Shown here piece by piece: positions 15,886-23,526 of a stretch of 64,000 bases of DNA (position 1 is the stretch's first letter; each line of letters starts with the position of its first letter). The translations under genes were made by a program, and so were the position numbers. The notes under the pieces were generated by a model that searched no databases, was not told the DNA's origin, and was given only the letters and a program-made list of their open reading frames with translations. The stretch comes from Peteryoungia rhizophila (GTDB lineage Bacteria > Pseudomonadota > Alphaproteobacteria > Rhizobiales > Rhizobiaceae): assembly GCF_004912145.1 (NCBI RefSeq), contig NZ_STGT01000002.1, positions 186,001 through 250,000 of the forward strand. Direction: 5' to 3'.

Positions 15886-16589
15886 GCGTAGGCCACTCCG
15901 GCTCGGATGAGCTCTTCTTCCTGTTGCGGGTTGGCGACTTCAACGACGCCATCGACGAAGATGCCGGGGGTGATCACCTGCTCGGGATCGATCTCGCCGG
16001 GCTTCACGATCCTAGAGACCTGGGCGATCGTCTTGGCCGCGGCCATGCACATCAGCGGATTGAAGTTACGGCCGGCCATTCGGTAGGTCAGGTTGCCCAT
16101 GGTGTCGCCGAGATGCGCCTTGACGATGGCGAAGTCGGCCTTGAGCCAGCGTTCCTGGACGTATTTGCGGCCGTCGAACTCGGCGATCACCTTGCCATTG
16201 GCCAGCTCGGTGCCGAAGCTTGTCGGCGTATAGAAGGCCGGGATGCCGGCACCGCCGGCGCGGATGCGCTCGGCGAGTGTGCCCTGTGGCACGAGTTCCA
16301 GCTCGATCTCACCGGCGAGGTAACGGTCGGTAAAGGCGCGCGGGTCGGAGGACCGCGGGAAGGAGCAGATCATCTTCTTGACGAGACCGGCATCGATCAT
16401 CGCGGCGATGCCGATGCGCCCGTTGCCGGCATTGTTGTTGATGACCGTCAGGTTCTTCGGGCCCTTGTCGATCAGCGCATGAATGAGCTCGATCGGCGCG
16501 CCGGAGCCGCCGAAGCCTCCGATCATGACGGTTGCGCCATCGCCGATCCCGGCCACGGCATCCGCCAGGCTTGCAATTCTCTTGTCCAT
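15882..16589 (-). CDS. pcaI: 3-oxoadipate CoA-transferase subunit A
   Basis: 235 residues, class I CoA-transferase alpha subunit with the glycine-rich motif MIGGFGGSGAPIELI and NNNAGNG near the N-terminus. The start ATG at 16587-16589 gives the usual MDKRI N-terminus; an upstream in-frame extension exists but lies in the regulatory region. First gene of the pcaIJF operon and divergent from pcaR across 136 bp. It should be induced by 3-oxoadipate through PcaR acting at 16675-16707. Confidence 0.94.
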   Translation of the reverse strand: MDKRIASLADAVAGIGDGATVMIGGFGGSGAPIELIHALIDKGPKNLTVINNNAGNGRIGIAAMIDAGLVKKMICSFPRSSDPRAFTDRYLAGEIELELVPQGTLAERIRAGGAGIPAFYTPTSFGTELANGKVIAEFDGRKYVQERWLKADFAIVKAHLGDTMGNLTYRMAGRNFNPLMCMAAAKTIAQVSRIVKPGEIDPEQVITPGIFVDGVVEVANPQQEEELIRAGVAYA

Positions 16590-16674
16590 GGGAACTCCCG
16601 TTTCCTCGAGTGCGGTCTGGCCGCTTTCTCCTGTCGCCAAATATGACCGTGAAGACATCGACAGCAAGCAGTTT

Positions 16675-16707
16675 GTGCGATATTTGATATTTGTTCGATA
16701 ATCGCAC
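16675..16707 (+). promoter_or_regulatory. PcaR operator in the pcaI-pcaR gap
   Basis: GTTCGATAATCGCAC at 16693-16707 equals, as I recall it, the 15 bp PcaR box described for Pseudomonas putida. An inverted half copy GTGCGAT lies at 16675-16681, so the arms GTGCGAT and ATCGCAC form a 7 bp inverted repeat. The site is 18 bp upstream of the pcaR start and 85 bp from pcaI, so it can control both. Confidence 0.75.
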
Positions 16708-16725
16708 GAATCTTGGTGGTGGGCT

Positions 16726-17487
16726 ATGGCGATCGGTGAGCGCGATCTGATGGGTGGTTTCGCCAAGGGCTTGAAGGTGCTGGAGGCTTTCGGACCGGAG
16801 CGCCAGCGGCTCAGCATCACCGAGGCAGCCGAAACAAGCGGCCTCGACAGGGCGACCGCGCGGCGTTGTCTGTTGACGCTCGCCGAACTCGGCTATGCGG
16901 ACTATGACGGCAAGTTCTTCTCACTGACGCCGAAGATTCTCCGGATCGGCCATGCATGGCTTTCAGCGACGCCGCTGCCGGTGTTGCTTCAGCCACATCT
17001 CGATCAGTTGTCGGAGCGCGTCGGGCACAGCGCCTCGGCCTCGATCCTCGACAATAGCGAGATCGTGTATGTCGCCCGTGCATCACAGAAGCGCGTGATG
17101 TCTATCAACCTGATGCCCGGCTCGCGCCTGCCGGCCTATAGCGCTTCGATGGGGCGCGTGCTGCTCGCCGCGCTCACTGATGCAGAGGTCGAACTGATCC
17201 TGTCCGCGTCCACTTTGAAGGCTCATACGCCCCGCACGCTGACGGATCCCGGGTTGCTGAAGGCAGAGATTTCCCGGGTTCGGGAGCAAGGCTATGCCGT
17301 CATCGACCAGGAACTCGAGATTGGCCTCTGCTCGATCGCCGTCCCGATCCGCAACGATCGCGGACGCGTGTTGGCGGCTGTCAATGTCGGTGCACCGGCG
17401 GCCGTGCTGCCGGCTGCGGAATTGGCGGCACATTGTCTCCCGGCCATGCTGGACCTGCAGGCAAGGCTCAAACCACTGCTGCCCTGA
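16726..17487 (+). CDS. pcaR: IclR family regulator of pcaIJF (PcaR type)
   Basis: 253 residues: N-terminal winged HTH (residues 10-75, LSITEAAETSGLDRATARRCLLTL) and C-terminal IclR effector domain (QELEIGLCSIAVPIRN). The PcaR/PcaU/PobR subgroup is indicated by the opening GGFAKGLKVLEAF, by LDRATARRCL, and by divergence from pcaIJF. In related bacteria the effector is 3-oxoadipate. Convergent with pcaQ, only 3 bp between stops. A start at ATG 16726 is straightforward. Confidence 0.92.
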   Translation: MAIGERDLMGGFAKGLKVLEAFGPERQRLSITEAAETSGLDRATARRCLLTLAELGYADYDGKFFSLTPKILRIGHAWLSATPLPVLLQPHLDQLSERVGHSASASILDNSEIVYVARASQKRVMSINLMPGSRLPAYSASMGRVLLAALTDAEVELILSASTLKAHTPRTLTDPGLLKAEISRVREQGYAVIDQELEIGLCSIAVPIRNDRGRVLAAVNVGAPAAVLPAAELAAHCLPAMLDLQARLKPLLP

Positions 17488-17490
17488 GCC

Positions 17491-18414
17491 TCAGGTTTTC
17501 GCCACTTCAACTGCGGCCTCGCGGATCGTCCGCATCAGAAGCGCCAGCGGCATGGAGGGGACGGCATCTGCCCGAACGGTGAGGCCGACCGGTCCCTTGG
17601 TCTCGCTCGTATCAATCGGCAGGGCCGCAAGCGTGCCGTCTGCAAGGTCGGTAGCCACGACGCCGGCCGATATAATCCAGATCGCATCGGTCTGCCGAAC
17701 ATAGGCACGACCGAAGCTGTCGGAGACGGTCTCGATCTGGGTCGGCAGTCCGGAAATGCCGTTGGCGATCAGGAAACGCTCGACGAAGGGGCGGATGATC
17801 GACGCCCGCGTTGGCATCAGAACCGCATATCGCTCCAGTTCGCCGAACAGGTCTGAGCCGGCCGACAGGAGCGGGTGTCCGGCGCGGACGCAGAAGATCA
17901 CCTGTTCGGAATAGAGGTGTTCGAAGGAGAAGCCGGCCATCTGTTCGGGGGCCGCGAGGCGTCCGACAACGAGATCGAGGTCGCCGACCCGTAACTGTTC
18001 GAGCAGGACGGCATTTTCTCCGGTGACGATCTTGATACGGGCCGGCACGCCCTCCTTCAGGAAAAGCGTCATTGCCTGTGGCATGATGCGGGTCGAGACA
18101 GTCGGCAGTGCCCCGACGCGGATCGGCGGCGCATCGGCATGCAGCGCATGCGAGACGGAATCGAAGCCTTGGCGCAGCGCGGTCAGGGCCGCGCCTGCAT
18201 GTTTCAAAAAGGCTTCGCCGTAGCGGGTGATCCTGATGCCGCGACCATCCTTCTCGAATACCGCGACGCCCAGCACCTCCTCGAGTTCGCGGATGGTCTT
18301 GGTCACTGCTGGCTGGCTGACATGCAGGAGTTCCGCCGCTTTCATCACGCTCTTCTGGCGCGCAACCTCAACGAATGTTTGCAGGTGGCGAAACTTCACT
18401 CTGTTGTCGATCAT
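17491..18414 (-). CDS. pcaQ: LysR family activator of pcaDCHGB
   Basis: 307 residues with an N-terminal LysR HTH (FRHLQTFVEVARQKSVMKAAELLHVSQPAVTKTI is the region at residues 8-40; key block VSQPAVTKTIREL) and a periplasmic-binding-like effector domain. The N-terminus MIDNRVKFRHLQTF is typical for PcaQ. The effector in rhizobia is 3-carboxy-cis,cis-muconate and/or gamma-carboxymuconolactone. I chose the ATG at 18412-18414, since a longer frame would run through the operator. Divergent from pcaD with the PcaQ site in between. Confidence 0.92.
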   Translation of the reverse strand: MIDNRVKFRHLQTFVEVARQKSVMKAAELLHVSQPAVTKTIRELEEVLGVAVFEKDGRGIRITRYGEAFLKHAGAALTALRQGFDSVSHALHADAPPIRVGALPTVSTRIMPQAMTLFLKEGVPARIKIVTGENAVLLEQLRVGDLDLVVGRLAAPEQMAGFSFEHLYSEQVIFCVRAGHPLLSAGSDLFGELERYAVLMPTRASIIRPFVERFLIANGISGLPTQIETVSDSFGRAYVRQTDAIWIISAGVVATDLADGTLAALPIDTSETKGPVGLTVRADAVPSMPLALLMRTIREAAVEVAKT

Positions 18415-18422
18415 GGGGAAAC

Positions 18423-18438
18423 ATAACCCTACGGTTAG
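18423..18438 (+). promoter_or_regulatory. PcaQ binding site between pcaQ and pcaD
   Basis: ATAACC (18423-18428), 4 nt, GGTTAG (18433-18438). This matches the ATAACC-N4-GGTTAA site reported for PcaQ of Sinorhizobium meliloti at 11 of 12 fixed positions. It lies in the gap between the two genes, 9 bp from the pcaQ start. Confidence 0.8.
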
Positions 18439-18510
18439 GAATAAGATGGAAAACATCATTTTACCTAACCAAATCGCGTGAGCAATATGGTGTCAACGGA
18501 GGAGGATCCC

Positions 18511-19320
18511 GTGCAGTTCGTTCAGGTCAACGGCGTCAGCCTGCATCACCAGATCATTGGTGGGCCGGGCAACAAGCCGGTCATCGTCTTCATCAATTCA
18601 CTCGGCACGGATTTCCGCATCTGGCGCGACGTGATCGTGCGTCTCGCGGGCAGCTATCCGCTGCTGACCTATGACAAGCGCGGGCATGGGCTTTCGGATG
18701 TCGGGCAGGCCCCGTACTCGATCGAAGACCATGTCGATGACCTGATCGGTTTGCTGGAGCATCTGAAGGTCAGCAATGCCGTCATCTGCGGCCTGTCAGT
18801 CGGCGGGCTCATCGCCCAAGGGCTCTATGCACGCCGCCCGGATCTGGTGAAGGCGCTGATCCTTTGCGATACCGCGCATAAGATCGGAACCGCAGAGATG
18901 TGGGCAGCCCGCATCACAGCAATCGAAGAAGGCGGGCTTTCTGCAATCGTCGACGGCGTCATGGAGCGCTGGTTCACGCCCGCCTTCCGCAACAGCGATC
19001 CGGCTTTCCCGGGATATCGCAACATGATGCTCCGCCAGCCTGTGGAAGGGTATATCGGCACCTGCGGGGCGATCCTCGATGCCGATTACACGGCTGCTGC
19101 AGGTCAGGTCGCCGTTCCCACGCTCTGTGTCGTCGGCGATCAGGATGGAGCAACGCCCCCCGATCTCGTGTTGTCGCTTGCCAAGCTCGTGCCCGGCGCG
19201 CGCTACGAAGTCATCAAGGACGCTGGACACATTCCCTGCGTCGAACAGCCGGAAATGCTCACCACCATCATCGAGGCCTTTCTCGCGCCCGTCATTTCAG
19301 GAGAGGCAGCCCATGGCTGA
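18511..19320 (+). CDS. pcaD: 3-oxoadipate enol-lactonase
   Basis: 269 residues, alpha/beta hydrolase that hydrolyses 3-oxoadipate enol-lactone to 3-oxoadipate. The nucleophile elbow is GLSVGG, the acid is in GDQDGATPP, and the His lies in DAGHIPCVEQPEM. I chose the GTG at 18511 because GGAGGAGG (18498-18505) is 5 nt upstream and the protein begins MQFVQVNGVSLHH as in other PcaD; in-frame ATG 18487 and GTG 18478 are alternatives. First gene of pcaDCHGB; it overlaps pcaC by 8 bp. Confidence 0.94.
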   Translation: MQFVQVNGVSLHHQIIGGPGNKPVIVFINSLGTDFRIWRDVIVRLAGSYPLLTYDKRGHGLSDVGQAPYSIEDHVDDLIGLLEHLKVSNAVICGLSVGGLIAQGLYARRPDLVKALILCDTAHKIGTAEMWAARITAIEEGGLSAIVDGVMERWFTPAFRNSDPAFPGYRNMMLRQPVEGYIGTCGAILDADYTAAAGQVAVPTLCVVGDQDGATPPDLVLSLAKLVPGARYEVIKDAGHIPCVEQPEMLTTIIEAFLAPVISGEAAHG

Positions 19321-19732
19321 TGTCCGCAGTCCTTCAGACCGCTATCGACAGGGGATGGCGACCCGGCGCCGGGTGCTGGGCGATACTCATGTCGATCGCG
19401 CCTCGGCGTCTGCGACGCCTCTCGATCAACCCTTCCAGGAGATGATCACCGAGGGCGCCTGGGGCACGGTCTGGTCGCGTTCCGGCATCAGCCCACGCGA
19501 ACGCTCGATGATCACGATCGCATTGCTTGCGGCTCTCGGTCACGACGAGGAGGTTGCGATGCATATCCGGGCAACGGCCAATACAGGCGCTAGCCGGGAG
19601 GATATTACGGAAGCGCTGATGCATGTGGCTGTCTATGCCGGCGTTCCCGCGGCAAACAGGGCTTTCAAGATCGCCAAGCACGTGTTTGAACGGATGGATG
19701 CCGGCGAGACCGCGGGAGGAAGCCATGACTGA
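19313..19732 (+). CDS. pcaC: 4-carboxymuconolactone decarboxylase
   Basis: 139 residues, CMD/AhpD-like fold, all-helical. It decarboxylates gamma-carboxymuconolactone to 3-oxoadipate enol-lactone. Family blocks: [41 protein letters not shown], and [21 protein letters not shown], with the conserved catalytic His and Glu in the last block. Overlaps pcaD and pcaH by 8 bp each, so the operon is translationally tight. Separate PcaC and PcaD polypeptides here, not the PcaL fusion seen in actinobacteria. Confidence 0.95.
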   Translation: MADVRSPSDRYRQGMATRRRVLGDTHVDRASASATPLDQPFQEMITEGAWGTVWSRSGISPRERSMITIALLAALGHDEEVAMHIRATANTGASREDITEALMHVAVYAGVPAANRAFKIAKHVFERMDAGETAGGSHD

Positions 19733-20474
19733 TCTTTCCAACAAGAACCCGGAGGGAGGCGCCTTCTTCCCGCGCGACCGCAACTGGCATCCGCCGGCCT
19801 ATACCCCGACCTACAAGACCTCCGTCCTGCGCTCGCCGCAGAAGGCGCTGCTGTCGCTCGATGGTACCAAGTCCGAGATAACGGGCCCCGTTTTCGGCCA
19901 CTCCATGCTCGGCGAGCTCGACAACGACCTGATCCACAACTTCGCCAAATCAGGCGAGAGCGCGATCGGAGAGCGCATCATCGTGCATGGCCGCGTGCTC
20001 GACGAGCGCGGACGGCCTGTTCCTGGTGCGCTCATCGAGTTCTGGCAGGCCAATGCCGGTGGACGCTATCGCCACAAGAAGGAAAGCTATCTCGCACCGC
20101 TCGATCCGAATTTCGGCGGCTGCGGGCGCACGATCACCGACGAGAACGGCTATTATGCCTTCCGTACGATCAAGCCCGGCCCCTATCCCTGGCCGAATGG
20201 CGTCAACGACTGGCGGCCGGCGCATATCCATTTCTCCATCTTCGGCCATGGCTTCTCGCAGCGCCTTATCACCCAGATGTATTTCGAGGGCGATCCGATG
20301 ATCTGGAAATGTCCGATCGTGCTGACGATCCCGGATCGCGCTGCGATCGAGCAGCTTGTGGCAGCCCTCGACTGGTCGGCAACCATCCCGATGGATGCGC
20401 GGGCCTACAAGTTCGACATGGTGTTGCGCGGTCGGCGTTCGACCTTGTTCGAGAACCGGATGGAGGGAAATTGA
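19725..20474 (+). CDS. pcaH: Protocatechuate 3,4-dioxygenase beta subunit
   Basis: 249 residues, intradiol ring-cleavage dioxygenase subunit that carries the Fe(III). Likely iron ligands are the Tyr in GRYRHK, a Tyr in the TIKPGPYPW block, and His167 and His169 in RPAHIHFS. It opens the aromatic ring of protocatechuate to 3-carboxy-cis,cis-muconate. GGAGGA at 19715-19720 precedes the ATG at 19725 by 4 nt. Overlaps pcaC by 8 bp and pcaG by 1 bp (TGATG). Confidence 0.96.
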   Translation: MTDLSNKNPEGGAFFPRDRNWHPPAYTPTYKTSVLRSPQKALLSLDGTKSEITGPVFGHSMLGELDNDLIHNFAKSGESAIGERIIVHGRVLDERGRPVPGALIEFWQANAGGRYRHKKESYLAPLDPNFGGCGRTITDENGYYAFRTIKPGPYPWPNGVNDWRPAHIHFSIFGHGFSQRLITQMYFEGDPMIWKCPIVLTIPDRAAIEQLVAALDWSATIPMDARAYKFDMVLRGRRSTLFENRMEGN

Positions 20475-21088
20475 TGGTCCAGGATCTCGGTTACCTCAAG
20501 GAAAGCGCCTCGCAGACGGCGGGCCCTTACGTGCATATCGGACTCACGCCGAACTTCGCCGACATCAAGGGTATCTATCCGGTCGATCTCGGCACTGTGA
20601 TGGTCAATGACAAGACGCGCGGCGAGCGTATCACGATCACGGGTCGTGTCATCGATGGCTCCGGCACGCCGCTCAAGGATGCGCTGATCGAAATCTGGCA
20701 GGCGGATGCTGACGGGATTTACAACAGCCCGTCCGAGACGCGCGGCAGTGCCGATCCGAACTTCACAGGTTGGGGGCGTTGCCCTTGCGATCTCACGTCA
20801 GGCGAATACCGGTTCGAGACGATCAAGCCGGGCCGGGTGCCCTTCCGGGATGGACGCCTTATGGCGCCGCATATCTCGTTCTGGATCGTCGCGCGCGGCA
20901 TCAATCTCGGCCTCAACACGCGCCTTTATTTCGGCGATGAAGAGGCGGCCAATGCCGAGGATCCGATCCTCGCGCGCATCGAGCACCGTGTGCGCGTGCC
21001 GACGCTGATTGCGCAGCGTGACGGTTCGACCTATCACTTCGACATCCACCTGCAGGGTGAGAAGGAGACGGTCTTCTTCGACATCTGA
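20474..21088 (+). CDS. pcaG: Protocatechuate 3,4-dioxygenase alpha subunit
   Basis: 204 residues, the partner of PcaH. It shares the intradiol dioxygenase fold (TAGPYVHIG, GRVIDGSGTPLKDALIEIWQA, GWGRCPCD, HISFWIVARG) but lacks a full set of iron ligands; PHISFW has one His where PcaH has HIH, as is normal for the alpha subunit. TGGAGGG just upstream of ATG 20474 is the ribosome site inside the end of pcaH. It ends 19 bp before pcaB. Confidence 0.95.
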   Translation: MVQDLGYLKESASQTAGPYVHIGLTPNFADIKGIYPVDLGTVMVNDKTRGERITITGRVIDGSGTPLKDALIEIWQADADGIYNSPSETRGSADPNFTGWGRCPCDLTSGEYRFETIKPGRVPFRDGRLMAPHISFWIVARGINLGLNTRLYFGDEEAANAEDPILARIEHRVRVPTLIAQRDGSTYHFDIHLQGEKETVFFDI

Positions 21089-21107
21089 GAAGGGCCTTGA
21101 GATCAGC

Positions 21108-22157
21108 ATGACCGCATCCGTCTTCGACCATCCGATTTTATCAGGCCTTCTGGGCGATGACGAGATCGGAGCGCAGTTCTCGGCCGCAGCCGAGCTGTCG
21201 GCCATGCTGCGTTTCGAGGTGGCGCTTGCCGAGGCGGAGGCTGCCGAAGGGCTTATCCCGGACGCATCCGCTGAAGAGATTGCGGCGCTGCCGGAAGCAT
21301 TCGTTGCCGATCTCGACGCCCTTAAGCAGGCGATCGGGCGTGACGGTGTTGTCATCCCCGATCTCGTGCGGCAGTGGCGGGCGGGGCTCGGCGACGCCGG
21401 CGAACATCTGCATTTCGGCGCAACCAGCCAGGATGCCATCGATACCGGCCTGATGCTGCGGCTGGGTGCTGTGCTTTCATTCCTCGATCAGCGTCTGGCG
21501 GCTATCATCTCCTCTCTTGACGGTCTGGAGACGCGCTTCGGCACCCAGCCCCTGATGGGGCGCACGCGCATGCAGGCGGCGATCCCGATCACGGTTGCCG
21601 ATCGACTTGCCACGTGGAAGGGGCCAGTCGTCGCGCATCGGGCTGCTGTTCAGCACATGCTGAAAGCCGGTCTGCCGCTGCAGTTCGGTGGCGCTGCCGG
21701 CACGCTCGAAAAGCTTGGAGACAAGGCGTCGTTCGTTCGTACAAGGCTCGCCGCGCTGCTTCAGCTTTCCGACCGGCCGCAATGGCACAGCCAGCGGGCG
21801 ATCATTGCCGAGATCGGCGGACTGTTCTCCCACATCAGCGGCAGCCTCGGCAAGATCGGCCAGGATCTGGCGCTGATGGCGGACAAGGGCACGGCGGTGA
21901 TTGGCGGCGGCGGAGCTTCTTCGGCCATGCCGCACAAGAGAAACCCGGTGAAGGCCGAAGTTCTGGTTACGCTCGCCCGGTTCAATGCCGTGCAAATTTC
22001 TGGCCTGCATCAGTCCCTGGTGCATGAGCAGGAGCGGTCGGGCGCTGCCTGGACGCTCGAATGGATGATCCTGCCGCAGATGGCAATTGCCACGGGGGCG
22101 GCCACACGGCTTGGCACCGAAGTCCTGCAGTCGATCGAGGAACTCGGCGACCGCTGA
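21108..22157 (+). CDS. pcaB: 3-carboxy-cis,cis-muconate cycloisomerase
   Basis: 349 residues, fumarase/aspartase superfamily. It lactonises 3-carboxy-cis,cis-muconate to gamma-carboxymuconolactone. The superfamily signature is ASSAMPHKRNPV, with HFGATSQDAIDTGLML and LHQSLVHEQERSGAAW as further PcaB markers. It is shorter than many homologues (about 350 to 450 residues) because the C-terminal domain is short, which is common in rhizobia. Last gene of pcaDCHGB; its stop touches the stop of the convergent anti-sigma gene with no gap and no visible terminator. Confidence 0.94.
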   Translation: MTASVFDHPILSGLLGDDEIGAQFSAAAELSAMLRFEVALAEAEAAEGLIPDASAEEIAALPEAFVADLDALKQAIGRDGVVIPDLVRQWRAGLGDAGEHLHFGATSQDAIDTGLMLRLGAVLSFLDQRLAAIISSLDGLETRFGTQPLMGRTRMQAAIPITVADRLATWKGPVVAHRAAVQHMLKAGLPLQFGGAAGTLEKLGDKASFVRTRLAALLQLSDRPQWHSQRAIIAEIGGLFSHISGSLGKIGQDLALMADKGTAVIGGGGASSAMPHKRNPVKAEVLVTLARFNAVQISGLHQSLVHEQERSGAAWTLEWMILPQMAIATGAATRLGTEVLQSIEELGDR

Positions 22158-22352
22158 CTACCTCTCACCCGGATCGGATGCGTCGGTCGCGACGTAGCGG
22201 CGGGTGACCTTGCGCATCATCTGGATTTGCCGGACGAAGCCCGAGCAGGCGCCGCATTTGAAGAGATGCAGGCGCAGGCCGACGGTTTCGCCGAGCGAGA
22301 GGCGTCGGTCGAGTTCGTCCGAAGCGAGCTTCGTTGCGTTTTCGCACATCAT
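22158..22352 (-). CDS. Small zinc-finger anti-sigma factor (zf-HC2/ZAS-like)
   Basis: 64 residues and easily missed. It carries the H-x3-C-x2-C zinc-associated anti-sigma motif as LHLFKCGACSGF, with an N-terminal helix MMCENATKLASDELDRRL and a basic C-terminus. No membrane segment, so this would be a soluble anti-sigma factor. Its ATG overlaps the stop of the ECF sigma gene by 4 bp (ATGA), the classic sigma/anti-sigma arrangement. Zinc anti-sigmas of this class often respond to thiol oxidation or metals; which applies here is unknown. Confidence 0.8.
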   Translation of the reverse strand: MMCENATKLASDELDRRLSLGETVGLRLHLFKCGACSGFVRQIQMMRKVTRRYVATDASDPGER

Positions 22353-22981
22353 GACAATGTCTCCTCCGGCGCGAACCAGTGTCCTTGCAGGCAATTGCGC
22401 AGCCGTAGCCGCGCGCGGTGCATCAGGACATGCATGTTGGTGGTGGTGATGCCGATCTCGGCGCAGATTTCCTCGGTTTCCATCTCGACGAATTCGCGCA
22501 TCATGAAGACGCGGCCCTGGTCGGGCGGCAGATGGTCGAGGCAGGCCTCGAAGACCCGCCAGAAATCCTTGCCGAGCAGCTCGACTTCCGGATTGCCCCA
22601 GTCGCTTGGACGGTTTTCCGGGGCCCAAGACCCCTTGGCGTCAAAGTAGCGTGGCTCGTCCTCATCCGGGAAATGAACGAGCGGCATCGCGATCATCTGC
22701 GATTGCTTGCGCTTGAAGCGGATCTGGTCGGCGATCTTGTTGCGCAGGATGGCGAAGACCCAGGTGCGGAAAGCGGACCGCCCGGCGAAGGCCTTGGCAT
22801 TGCGAAGCGCGCCGGCGAGCGCTTCCTGGACGGCATCTTCGGCAAGGCCCGGATCGGCAAGCTGGAGGCTTGCGAAACTCAACATGCGTTGACGCAGCTC
22901 CGCCATATATATCGCATCGGCCAGGAACGGTGCCGCCGCGCCGTTTCCGCCGTTCAATTCCTGCTCGCCCGCATTCGCCAT
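22349..22981 (-). CDS. ECF family RNA polymerase sigma factor
   Basis: 210 residues. Region 2 is clear (LADPGLAEDAVQEALAGAL, FRTWVFAILRNKIADQ) and region 4 follows (LPPDQGRVFMMREFVEMETEEICAEIG, with ITTTNMHVLMHRARLRLRNC as recognition part). I chose the ATG at 22979-22981 because GGGGGAT lies just upstream; a start 11 codons earlier has no ribosome site. It is coupled to the small zinc anti-sigma gene downstream. It is not EcfG: PhyR/NepR partners are absent. The flanking FAD oxidoreductase and DUF3429 genes on the same strand may belong to its regulon. Confidence 0.9.
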   Translation of the reverse strand: MANAGEQELNGGNGAAAPFLADAIYMAELRQRMLSFASLQLADPGLAEDAVQEALAGALRNAKAFAGRSAFRTWVFAILRNKIADQIRFKRKQSQMIAMPLVHFPDEDEPRYFDAKGSWAPENRPSDWGNPEVELLGKDFWRVFEACLDHLPPDQGRVFMMREFVEMETEEICAEIGITTTNMHVLMHRARLRLRNCLQGHWFAPEETLS

Positions 22982-23091
22982 CGTGATCCCCCGGACATTG
23001 CCCGCGCCTGCCAAGACCCGGCGCGCCGCACAGCACGCCTTCGCTTAGTCGCGGCTTTCAGCGCCATCTTACAGGGCGCTCACAAAAAATC
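22982..23091 (-). promoter_or_regulatory. Upstream region of the ECF sigma gene
   Basis: 110 bp between the DUF3429 stop and the sigma gene. On the minus strand TGTAAG followed 16 nt later by CGAC (complement, roughly 23045-23070) has the spacing of an ECF-type promoter and could be an autoregulatory site. This is suggestive only. Confidence 0.25.
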
Positions 23092-23523
23092 TCATGTCAG
23101 TATCATCACCACCATGTATGCGGCGATCACCAGAAGCGTGACGTTGCGCCGGAGCGCCAGATACCAGGCGGGTTGGTCACCTTTCCGGTGTATGCCGAGA
23201 TCGGCGGCAAGCAGGACCAGAAATACCCCCACATGCAGCGCCATCGTTAAAGTCGGTATGTAAGGGTAGGCCAGCAGCCCGCCGATGGCCGCGAGTGCCG
23301 CGACATTGCTCACGATCAGCATGAGCCTCGGATCCTGAGCGCGGATCTGAGCCTGGCTCCAGAGCGTGCCGGCCATGAAGCAGGAGATGCCGGTTCCGTA
23401 TGCAATGATGGCTTGCGCGGCGAGTGTGGGCTGGTAGCCGAGCGCCTGGGCCACCGCCAGCGCCCAGAAGGGCAGAGCGCCGGCATAGGTCAGCAGTTTG
23501 GTGAGCGCGGGATCGCGATACAT
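23092..23523 (-). CDS. DUF3429 family membrane protein
   Basis: 143 residues with four to five hydrophobic segments (LTYAGALPFWALAVAQALG, IAYGTGISCFMAGTLW, LIVSNVAALAAIGGLLAY, ALHVGVFLVLLAADLGI, VTLLVIAAYMVVMIL). The GALPFW and GxxxSFxAGxxW-like residues match DUF3429, inner-membrane proteins of unknown function. It starts 3 bp after the FAD oxidoreductase gene ends, so the two are an operon. No function can be given. Confidence 0.8.
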   Translation of the reverse strand: MYRDPALTKLLTYAGALPFWALAVAQALGYQPTLAAQAIIAYGTGISCFMAGTLWSQAQIRAQDPRLMLIVSNVAALAAIGGLLAYPYIPTLTMALHVGVFLVLLAADLGIHRKGDQPAWYLALRRNVTLLVIAAYMVVMILT

Positions 23524-23526
23524 CGG

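Noticed and set aside
14101..15891. 596-codon plus-strand frame opposite pcaF and pcaJ
   Set aside because: Gly/Asp/His-rich composition and no family resemblance; pcaF and pcaJ are certain on the minus strand.
22158..22352. Reading the minus-strand frame ending at 22158 as a 156-residue protein
   Set aside because: The longer frame overlaps the sigma factor gene; only the last 64 residues, with the zinc motif and ATGA overlap, make sense.
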